Below, one piece after another: positions 14,148 to 20,555 of a stretch of DNA of 43,107 nt. Location of the stretch: positions 1 to 43,107 of the forward strand of contig ONFU01000005.1 in assembly GCA_900317165.1 (NCBI GenBank), read 5' to 3'. The notes below the pieces were generated by a model. It was not told where the DNA came from and ran no database searches. It saw nothing but the letters and a program-made list of their open reading frames with translations. Position 1 is the first letter of the stretch, and the number at the start of each line of letters is the position of its first letter. Both the position numbers and the translations under genes were made by a program. Source of the stretch: an uncultured Erysipelotrichaceae bacterium (GTDB taxonomy: Bacteria > Bacillota_I > Bacilli_A > RFN20 > CAG-826).

Positions 14148-15809
14148 TTATAGCGTCTTCGCTACGGCATTTAAGCGGGCGCGGACTTCCTCTTCTCCAA
14201 GGATTTCGAGAATCTCATGAAGATTGGGCGATTGAGTGGATCCAGTGACCGCGATGCGAATGATTTCCGCGGAATCGGAAAGGGAACCAACGAACTTTTC
14301 GGGGTTCTCTTTGTAGTCCTTATTGGAGGTTGCAAAGCCAAGTCTTCCGCCAAGTTCCTTAACGCAGGAGAACCAGGTATTCTCGTCGGTGCCAAAGACC
14401 ATTTCCTTAGCCGCGAGTTCAAGCATTTGCTTAACGATTGCTTTGTCGATGCCTTCTTTGAAAGGAAGTGGATTAGCAACCATCTTTTCCCATTCTTCTT
14501 TGAAGAAGAAACGGATATTGGGGGAGACATCGCTATATTTAGCGTAGTCTTTGCGAGGATTCTTCCTATCTTTTTCGATATTTAAGATCTTTCTTAGATA
14601 TTCTGGCATTTCAACCATCCTCTTATAGAGGATTTCATCGTGCTTTTTGGCGTACTCCTTTACTTCCTTGCAAAGCTCATCAATCGGGGTGGCCGCGATG
14701 ACTTCCTTCGAGAAATAATTGAGTTTATCGATATCGAATAGGGCTCCATCAAGAGACATCTTCTTGATTTTGAAGGGGAATTTGGAGATATCGAAGCTCT
14801 TATTGGCGGCAGCCCATTCCTCAAAGTTGGAATTGGCGATGCTCATAAGGTAAACGAGCAAGGCCTTGGTTGGATAGCCTTCATCGAGGAAATAGGAAAC
14901 CGCGGCTTCGGGATCTTTACGTTTGGAAAGTTTTCTCTTATTGCCATGGTCCAATTTCATGATGGAAGGGATGTGGGCGTATTTTGGAGCCTTCCAATTA
15001 AGGGCGCGGAACATATCCAAGTGGATAGGGGTCGATGGAATCCATTCCTCTCCACGGGAAATGAGGGTGGTCCTCATGAAGTGGTCGTCGCAGACATGGG
15101 CGAAATGATAGGTTGGTAAACCATCGCTTTTGAGGATGACGACATCGGTGTCGTTATCCTGCAATTCGATTTCACCGCGGATAGCGTCGGTGAATTTGGT
15201 TTTGCGGTCATGGTCGCCATTGGATTTGAAACGGATAACCCAAGGGGTTCCGGCGTTGATGCGGGCGATTCTTTCGTCGACAGAGAGATTACGGTCACGC
15301 GCGTATATTCCATAATAGCCGGGGAGGACTTTGTTGGCTTCTTGGCTCTTGCGGATCTTGTCCAAATCCTCAGGGGTGCAGAAATCGGGATAGGCGCGAC
15401 CAATGCGAACTAGTTCTTTAATGACCGTGCGATAGATTTGACGTCTTTCAGATTGCTTATATGGCCCATATGCGCCTTTATCGCCTTCTTTGAAATATCC
15501 TTCATCGGCATCGATTCCGAATTCATGGAGTTGTTCGATAAGAAGATCGCCGCTTCCTTCGATGGTGCGTTTGGTGTCGGTATCTTCAAGACGGAAGAAA
15601 TAAACACCCCTGGTCGTCTTGGCAACTGTATAGGAAATCATTGAAGTGAAAAGCGAACCGGTATGCAAAAAACCTGTTGGCGATGGGGCAAAACGAGTTA
15701 CTTGAGCTCCTTCTGGAAGGTTGCGCGCTGGATAGCGTTTCTCAAGATCTTCGATGCTGTCTTTTACGTCCGGAAACAGCAATTCCGCTAGTTCTTCATT
15801 AGTAGCCAT
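14148..15809 (-). CDS. gltX: Glutamate--tRNA ligase
   Basis: 553 residues, class I aminoacyl-tRNA synthetase that charges tRNA-Glu in the cytosol. The HIGH-type motif is FAPSPTGFLHTG (residues 40-51) and the KMSKS-type motif is KLSKR (293-297). GltX motifs such as RLEDTDTKR (73-81) and the LPTYHFAHVCDDHFM block (231-245) are clear. The protein is longer than the usual 470-500 residues, mostly through a ~35-residue N-terminal extension before the Rossmann fold, and it reads as a genuine start because AAGGAGGT precedes this ATG. The gene is followed by tRNA-Glu(CUC). It may also charge tRNA-Gln; that depends on glnS/gatCAB elsewhere. A TATAAT lies 27-32 bases upstream. Confidence 0.95.
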   Translation of the reverse strand: MATNEELAELLFPDVKDSIEDLEKRYPARNLPEGAQVTRFAPSPTGFLHTGSLFTSMISYTVAKTTRGVYFFRLEDTDTKRTIEGSGDLLIEQLHEFGIDADEGYFKEGDKGAYGPYKQSERRQIYRTVIKELVRIGRAYPDFCTPEDLDKIRKSQEANKVLPGYYGIYARDRNLSVDERIARINAGTPWVIRFKSNGDHDRKTKFTDAIRGEIELQDNDTDVVILKSDGLPTYHFAHVCDDHFMRTTLISRGEEWIPSTPIHLDMFRALNWKAPKYAHIPSIMKLDHGNKRKLSKRKDPEAAVSYFLDEGYPTKALLVYLMSIANSNFEEWAAANKSFDISKFPFKIKKMSLDGALFDIDKLNYFSKEVIAATPIDELCKEVKEYAKKHDEILYKRMVEMPEYLRKILNIEKDRKNPRKDYAKYSDVSPNIRFFFKEEWEKMVANPLPFKEGIDKAIVKQMLELAAKEMVFGTDENTWFSCVKELGGRLGFATSNKDYKENPEKFVGSLSDSAEIIRIAVTGSTQSPNLHEILEILGEEEVRARLNAVAKTL

Positions 15810-15835
15810 ATGGGTTACCTCCTTGAGGCGAGAAG

Positions 15836-15841
15836 ATTATA
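15836..15841 (-). promoter_or_regulatory. -10 box of the gltX promoter
   Basis: TATAAT on the minus strand, about 27 bases before the gltX start codon. A GC-rich CATACGCGCA sequence lies in the spacer; the -35 is not obvious. The leader is too short for a T-box riboswitch. Confidence 0.5.
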
Positions 15842-15865
15842 TGCGCGTATGAAGTAAACTTCTAC

Positions 15866-15895
15866 TTGAAACGCAAATATTCTCGTGTCTATAAT
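15866..15895 (+). promoter_or_regulatory. Promoter of tRNA-Gly(GCC)
   Basis: -35 TTGAAA (15866-15871), 18-base spacer, -10 TATAAT (15890-15895) with TG two bases further upstream (TGTCTATAAT). The expected start near 15902 gives a ~20-base pre-tRNA leader that contains the small hairpin TTCCC-AA-GGGAA. Confidence 0.8.
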
Positions 15896-15922
15896 ATGCA
15901 GGCTTTCCCAAGGGAAGCACAT

Positions 15923-15996
15923 GCAGGCGTAGTTCAATGGTAGAACACTACCTTGCCAAGGTAGATACGCGGGTCCGATTCCCGTCGCCTGCTCCA
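15923..15996 (+). tRNA. tRNA-Gly (anticodon GCC)
   Basis: Acceptor GCAGGCG/CGCCTGC, D arm GTTC-AATGGTA-GAAC, anticodon stem CTACC/GGTAG with loop TTGCCAA (anticodon GCC), T arm CGGGT-CCGATTC-CCGTC region, then TCCA at the end with CCA encoded. Single-gene unit with its own promoter and terminator. Confidence 0.94.
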
Positions 15997-16009
15997 GATT
16001 GACTGAAGC

Positions 16010-16033
16010 ATCCTCCGATTGGAGGATTTTTTC
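16010..16033 (+). terminator. Terminator after tRNA-Gly(GCC)
   Basis: Stem ATCCTCC / GGAGGAT with a GATT loop followed by TTTTTTCTT. It ends right at the stop of the convergent NERD-domain gene. Confidence 0.85.
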
Positions 16034-16663
16034 TTACTTATTCTTGCTATTTAGATTTAAATGGGCGAAATCCTTGACCGCGACGGCGACCGACTCCTCG
16101 TTTAATGGAGGGACGTCTTTTTGGTTCTCTAGAGTCTTGATGAGTTCTGGGAATTTCTTCAAGGAAACAAGGAAGGAGTCGCATTTGGTATTTTGCATCG
16201 GAGTCATGAGGCAATCGTTGTTGATGAGGACGATCGAAACAAACAATTTCAAATCGAGGTTCGTAAGAAGGGAAAGTCTTTCCATCCTAAGATGGTTCAT
16301 AAGCAAGGGATTTGGAATCATCCTCGTCTTCTTCCCTTTATAGAAAATCCATTTAGGATCATCTTCCGTCGCGGATAACGCGCCCGGATAATAACGATCG
16401 CGGATGACGTAGATGAATTTCTCACCCACCATAATATGGTCGATGGTGAATTGCTCCCTATCTGCGGTGCGATTCATGAAATCGTTAATTAGGTAGAAGT
16501 CATTATCGAGGGTGACCCTTCTGACATTGCGGTAATACATCCTGACCGTAAAATGCTTGTAAAGGAACCTTTTTATTGGGCCGTAAAATACGAAAAACAA
16601 TAACACGCATACGCTAAAAATAGCGACAACGAGAAAAATTGTCAGTCTTGTATTATAGGGCAT
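16034..16663 (-). CDS. Membrane-anchored NERD-like domain protein, catalytic residues not conserved
   Basis: 209 residues. One N-terminal membrane helix (about 7-29) and a cytosolic domain resembling NERD (nuclease-related domain, PD-(D/E)xK fold): FTIDHIMVGEKFIYVIRDRYYPGAL at about 72-96 matches the NERD core in which IDH is followed by a strand ending in E-x-K. Here the E-x-K position reads R88-D89-R90. NPLLMNHLRMERL further on fits the NERD NP motif. Nuclease activity is therefore doubtful and the fold may serve binding. It overlaps the end of deoD by 11 bases and is the last gene of the cdaA-deoD operon, with a GGAGA ribosome binding site inside deoD. Confidence 0.7.
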   Translation of the reverse strand: MPYNTRLTIFLVVAIFSVCVLLFFVFYGPIKRFLYKHFTVRMYYRNVRRVTLDNDFYLINDFMNRTADREQFTIDHIMVGEKFIYVIRDRYYPGALSATEDDPKWIFYKGKKTRMIPNPLLMNHLRMERLSLLTNLDLKLFVSIVLINNDCLMTPMQNTKCDSFLVSLKKFPELIKTLENQKDVPPLNEESVAVAVKDFAHLNLNSKNK

Positions 16664-17381
16664 TGGTCTCCTTTTCGGCGGCCTCGATTGCTATCTCAAT
16701 CATGTTGATGAGGTTGGTTTGCCTTTCTTCTGGGGTAAGCTGAGGCTCATTATGGAAGGAGTCGGAAATGGTGAGGACACAACCTGCTTTCTTATGAGTG
16801 CGCGCAGCGTTGCAGAAAAGGGCGAAGGATTCCATTTCAACGCAAAGGACGCCAAGGGCTTCCCATTTCTTCCAGCGTAAGCCGTCGGCGTTATAGAACA
16901 TATCGGAGGATAAGACGTTGCCGATATGGACTTTCTTTCCTTGGTTCTTCGCGGCCGCTACTTCTTTTTCAAGCAAAGAGAAGGTCGAGACGGCGGAATA
17001 AACGCCACCATTGAGTTCGAATTGCAGCATCCAGCTAGAATCGGTGCAGGAGCCGTTAGCGATGACGACATCACCGACGTGGACGTCTTTTTGATAGGAA
17101 CCCGCGGTTCCAACCCTGATAATCGCTTCAACTCCATATTGGGTGAAAAGCTCATAAGAATAAATGCCGATCGATGGTTGCCCCATGCCGGAAGCCATGA
17201 CGGAAATGCGGACGTTATTCTTGGTATAACCGGTGAATCCAAGCATTCCGCGAAGATTGGTAACCTCTTCGACGTCATGAAGGAAAGTGCTAGCAATCCA
17301 TTTCGCACGAAGTGGATCTCCTGGCATTAAAACGACTTTGGCGAATGCGCCGTCTTTAGCGTTGATGTGGGGTGTAGCCAT
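16653..17381 (-). CDS. deoD: Purine nucleoside phosphorylase, DeoD type
   Basis: 242 residues, the normal length of the hexameric bacterial DeoD. It splits purine (deoxy)nucleosides with phosphate into base and (deoxy)ribose 1-phosphate in the salvage pathway. Motifs visible: phosphate-site MPGDPLRAKWIA (19-30), GTAGSYQKDVHVGDVVIA (about 92-109), the substrate-binding VEMESFALF (about 181-189) and ISDSFHNE with the catalytic Asp of the SDS motif (about 205-212). A ribosome binding site AAAAAGGAGAAT precedes the ATG. It lies 35 bases after cdaA and overlaps the NERD gene, suggesting one operon. Confidence 0.96.
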   Translation of the reverse strand: MATPHINAKDGAFAKVVLMPGDPLRAKWIASTFLHDVEEVTNLRGMLGFTGYTKNNVRISVMASGMGQPSIGIYSYELFTQYGVEAIIRVGTAGSYQKDVHVGDVVIANGSCTDSSWMLQFELNGGVYSAVSTFSLLEKEVAAAKNQGKKVHIGNVLSSDMFYNADGLRWKKWEALGVLCVEMESFALFCNAARTHKKAGCVLTISDSFHNEPQLTPEERQTNLINMIEIAIEAAEKETNAL

Positions 17382-17416
17382 AATAATTCTCCTTTTTGCT
17401 TTATTGACTAATGGAA

Positions 17417-18244
17417 TTAGATTTCATCATCTTTCTTCGGTTCGGACTGGAAGGCCATGGCTTCTTCGAAAGTCGAAAGGAAGTTATCGGGAGTAACTGT
17501 GGTGAGTTCTCCTTTATGGGCGATCGATATACGACCGGTTTCTTCGGAAACGACGACGGTAACGGCATCGCAGATTTCACTAATGCCGATGGCGGCTCTA
17601 TGACGTGAGCCGAATTTACCGGTCAATGGACGGGTGGTCGGGGTGAAATAAACGCTAGCGGCGACGATCATATCGTTACGAATGATAACCGCGCCATCAT
17701 GGAGGCGGGTCCCTTCATAGAAAATGGTTTGGAGGAGCTCGGCGGAAACAGGGGCGTTGATAATCGTTCCAGATTTCATGACGTCATCAAGGTTATCTTT
17801 CTTCTCAAAGGTAATGATGGCGCCGATTTTCTGCTTGGACATGGTGATGACGGCGGTTTGGATTTTGCCATACATCTCCTCACGGTTGAAAAGAGCTTCG
17901 CCTTTATGCTTTCTGCGTTTGAATAATGGGATATCGATATTCTTGCCTTTGAGGTTATTGGCGGTTAGGTTTTTGCTTTCGGCCGCGTTAGCGACATAGA
18001 AGCAAATGGTCCCGGTTAGAAGCATCATAAGGCAGATGAAGGCCGGGAGGTTAAAGCCCATGAGCCAGCAGACAAGGCCTAGGACTTCAGTCGCTACTAT
18101 GAAGATACGTGGGAAGTTGCGACGGAAAAGAATGAAGAGAAAGAAGTCTCCAGTCCCCAAAACCAAGATCGCCAAGATCAGCGATACAACATTGATGTAA
18201 TTGCCCATATCCGAAATGGGTCCAGATAATGCAAATATAGCCAT
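17417..18244 (-). CDS. cdaA: Diadenylate cyclase CdaA (c-di-AMP synthase)
   Basis: 275 residues. Three membrane helices at the N-terminus (about 17-37, 45-63, 67-85) precede the DisA_N catalytic domain (about 110-240), with the DGA motif at 183-185 (LHDGAVII) and the RHR motif at 214-216 (GSRHRAAIG). It joins two ATP into c-di-AMP, a messenger for potassium, osmotic and cell-wall control in Firmicutes. The ATG at 18244 is preferred over an upstream GTG because AAAGGGG lies 9-10 bases before it and membrane segments begin soon after. The usual partners cdaR and glmM do not follow; deoD does, which is unusual. Confidence 0.95.
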   Translation of the reverse strand: MAIFALSGPISDMGNYINVVSLILAILVLGTGDFFLFILFRRNFPRIFIVATEVLGLVCWLMGFNLPAFICLMMLLTGTICFYVANAAESKNLTANNLKGKNIDIPLFKRRKHKGEALFNREEMYGKIQTAVITMSKQKIGAIITFEKKDNLDDVMKSGTIINAPVSAELLQTIFYEGTRLHDGAVIIRNDMIVAASVYFTPTTRPLTGKFGSRHRAAIGISEICDAVTVVVSEETGRISIAHKGELTTVTPDNFLSTFEEAMAFQSEPKKDDEI

Positions 18245-18261
18245 TCGAAAATGCCCCTTTC

Positions 18262-18310
18262 GCCGAAGCACTTTATTTTAATCCTAACGCGCGTGCAAAG
18301 ACAATTGAGA
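18262..18310 (-). promoter_or_regulatory. Likely promoter of the cdaA-deoD-NERD operon
   Basis: The minus strand carries TTGTCT, an 18-base spacer containing the GC-rich ACGCGCGT, then TAAAAT about 30 bases before the cdaA start. The -35 matches 4 of 6 positions. Confidence 0.45.
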
Positions 18311-18328
18311 AAAGGGGTTAATTTTTCG

Positions 18329-18406
18329 TTCAAAAAAACCTGTTTTTTCCTTGCAAAAACGAAATATTATTGGATATTTGCGAAGATTTTATAAAACAGG
18401 TTGATA
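18329..18406 (-). terminator. Long nested inverted repeat after glf, probable terminator
   Basis: Outer arms AACCTGTTTT and AAAACAGGTT enclose an inner near-palindrome (CGCAAATAT / ATATTTCG). Read on the minus strand the outer stem is followed by seven T residues, so it can end the GH3-GT2-glf operon. The interior is longer than in a simple terminator and could form a larger RNA structure. Confidence 0.5.
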
Positions 18407-18410
18407 ATTT

Positions 18411-19520
18411 TTATCCTATTCTTTCCGCTAAATCAAAAGCCGAAAGAATGGCGTCGTCCATATCAAAATATTGGTAGTTGGCAAGGCGCCCAAGGAAGTG
18501 GACGTTTGGTTTTTCTTTGGCAAGTTCCTTATATTTTCTCGCTAGCTCAAGGTTACGATCATCCGCGATTACGTAATAAGGGATCTTTCCTTCCTCAAAG
18601 GCATCTGGATATTCGTAAGTGACGATTGTGGAGGTGTGGTTTGGGGAAGCGACATGGAATTTCTTATGCTCGGTGATACGGGTATAAGGAACTTCACGTT
18701 CCGTATAATTGATGACCGCGGTCTCTTGGAAGGAATCAACGTCTTTCTTAACGGTTTCGAAGCGGAGCGAACGCCATTCGAGATGACCAAGGGAGAATCC
18801 GAAATATTCATCAAGACGCCCGGTGAAGATCACGTTCTTCGCAAGGGATTCATATTCCTCTTTCTTTTCAAGGAAATCGACGCCTAAACGGACTTCAACA
18901 CCTTTAAGGAGGTTCTCGACGAACGGGGTGTAACCGTATTTTGGTTGACCCTGATAAGCGTCGTTGAAATAGTTGTCGTTATATTCAAAACGTAGCGGAA
19001 GCCTTTTGATGATGAAGGCGGGAAGTTCTTTGGCGTCTCGTCCCCATTGTTTTTCGGTATAACCTTTGACGAGGGTTTCGTAGATCGTCCTTCCAACCAA
19101 GGACAAAGCTTGCTCCTCAAGGTTCTTAGGCTCGGTAATCCCTTCCTTTTTGACTTCTTCTTCAATTACCTTCTTCGCTTCTTCCGGGGTTTTGACGCCG
19201 AATAGGGCTTCGAAGGTCGCCATATTGAAAGGCATGGAAATAATCTTGCCTTTGTAATTGGCCTTGACCCTATTAACAAACGGGGTGACCTCGGTATATT
19301 TGCAGAAGAAATCCCAAGCCTCTTTGGAATGGGTGTGGAAGATATGCGGTCCATAGGTATGGACTGGGATATCGTCGATGATGTCGGTATGGATATTCCC
19401 ACCGACCTCATTGCGTTTTTCGATAACGAGGCAACGATGTCCCCTATCGGTTAATAAACGGGCCATCGTGGCGCCCGAAAGCCCGGCGCCGACAATCAAA
19501 AAATCATATTTTGGTTCCAT
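18411..19520 (-). CDS. glf: UDP-galactopyranose mutase
   Basis: 369 residues, the usual length. Flavoenzyme that interconverts UDP-galactopyranose and UDP-galactofuranose for surface polysaccharides. Visible motifs: the FAD-binding GAGLSGATMA (11-20) with VIEKR downstream, EVGGNIHTD, TYGPHIFHT (about 56-64, active-site lid region), GYTEKQWG (about 154-161) and the RLPLRFEYN block (about 174-182). It follows the GT2 gene by 4 bases and is the last gene of the GH3-GT2-glf operon. This suggests that the glycosyltransferase uses UDP-Galf. The ribosome binding site is weak (GGAT). Confidence 0.96.
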   Translation of the reverse strand: MEPKYDFLIVGAGLSGATMARLLTDRGHRCLVIEKRNEVGGNIHTDIIDDIPVHTYGPHIFHTHSKEAWDFFCKYTEVTPFVNRVKANYKGKIISMPFNMATFEALFGVKTPEEAKKVIEEEVKKEGITEPKNLEEQALSLVGRTIYETLVKGYTEKQWGRDAKELPAFIIKRLPLRFEYNDNYFNDAYQGQPKYGYTPFVENLLKGVEVRLGVDFLEKKEEYESLAKNVIFTGRLDEYFGFSLGHLEWRSLRFETVKKDVDSFQETAVINYTEREVPYTRITEHKKFHVASPNHTSTIVTYEYPDAFEEGKIPYYVIADDRNLELARKYKELAKEKPNVHFLGRLANYQYFDMDDAILSAFDLAERIG

Positions 19521-19524
19521 TTTC

Positions 19525-20550
19525 TTATCCTAGTTTTAATTTGCGTTTAAAGAATTGGTACCCCAAAGGATAAATCCTTACGGATAACCAGGGTGGAATC
19601 GAGCGAAGGAAAGGCATGTAGGCGTGATGGAATATCTTCTTGTAAAGGGAAGGGTTCATCGCCTTGACGTTTTTGCGGAAAGCGCGGTAATTCTCCACGC
19701 GTTCCTTTCCCTTATCCATATAGACATAAGCCATCGCGACGGTTGTCATGATTCTTAAGACATGGATCATGTATTTCCTTAATTTCTTAGGAAGTTTTTT
19801 AAGGTCTTCATAGGTGTAAGGACGGAACATCTCCGTGATGACGGTAAGTTGCATCATGTAACGCTTCTTCATGTTCTCAACCGTAACCGATTGATCTGGA
19901 CGTCCAATAAAATACCAATACAAATCGAGGTCAAGATAGCAAAGCTTCTCAACGAAGGGCAAAGGTTGATAGCAATAGATCTCATCCACGTAGAAACAAT
20001 GTTCTGGAAGATGCATTTTCGAGGCCCTGATTCTTTCCGTTTTGAAGGTCATCGAATGCATGAGCATGTAATCGGAAACGCCCCAATGCTTCATCTCATT
20101 CCAAGCGAAAAGACGGTTCGGCGGCATTTGCTTAGCCAGGGAGTTCACATGGATGGTGTTATCGAATTGATGGTCGTAAACGTAATTGGTGAAATAAACA
20201 TCCGGTTCATTTCCCGCCTCTAAGGATTCCCTCATGTGTTTAAGCATCTTCTTAAGGGCATCGACTTGAAGATAATCATCCGAATCACAGACACGGAAAT
20301 AAACGCCTGTTGCAACGGCTAATCCAGCGTTAACGGCAGACCCATGTCCTCCGTTTTCCTTATCGATGACCTTAACGATAGTCGGGAATTCCGCCTCGTA
20401 TTCGCGGGCGATTTCGAGGGTGCTATCCTTCGATCCGTCGTTAACGATGATAATCTCCATCTCCTCGCCGCACTCAAGCATAAAATCAATGCATTTGCGC
20501 ATGTAGGCAGCGGAGTTATAACAAGGAATGGCAACGGATAGTAGTTTCAT
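19525..20550 (-). CDS. Glycosyltransferase family 2
   Basis: 341 residues. The N-terminal GT-A domain begins LLSVAIPCYNSAAYMRKCID, with VNDGSKDSTLEIA (about 36-48), the GGHGSAVNAG block (about 69-78) and the metal-binding DSDDYLQ (about 94-100). The C-terminal part is basic with helices, ending in RKLKLG. It transfers a sugar from a nucleotide sugar, probably at the membrane surface. The start lies 5 bases after the GH3 stop, with no separate ribosome binding site, so translation is coupled. Next to glf, a galactofuranosyl transfer is a reasonable guess but unproven. Confidence 0.93.
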   Translation of the reverse strand: MKLLSVAIPCYNSAAYMRKCIDFMLECGEEMEIIIVNDGSKDSTLEIAREYEAEFPTIVKVIDKENGGHGSAVNAGLAVATGVYFRVCDSDDYLQVDALKKMLKHMRESLEAGNEPDVYFTNYVYDHQFDNTIHVNSLAKQMPPNRLFAWNEMKHWGVSDYMLMHSMTFKTERIRASKMHLPEHCFYVDEIYCYQPLPFVEKLCYLDLDLYWYFIGRPDQSVTVENMKKRYMMQLTVITEMFRPYTYEDLKKLPKKLRKYMIHVLRIMTTVAMAYVYMDKGKERVENYRAFRKNVKAMNPSLYKKIFHHAYMPFLRSIPPWLSVRIYPLGYQFFKRKLKLG

Positions 20551-20555
20551 CTTTT

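Noticed and set aside
15810-15900. T-box riboswitch before gltX
   Set aside because: Only about 20 bases lie between the likely start of transcription and the start codon.
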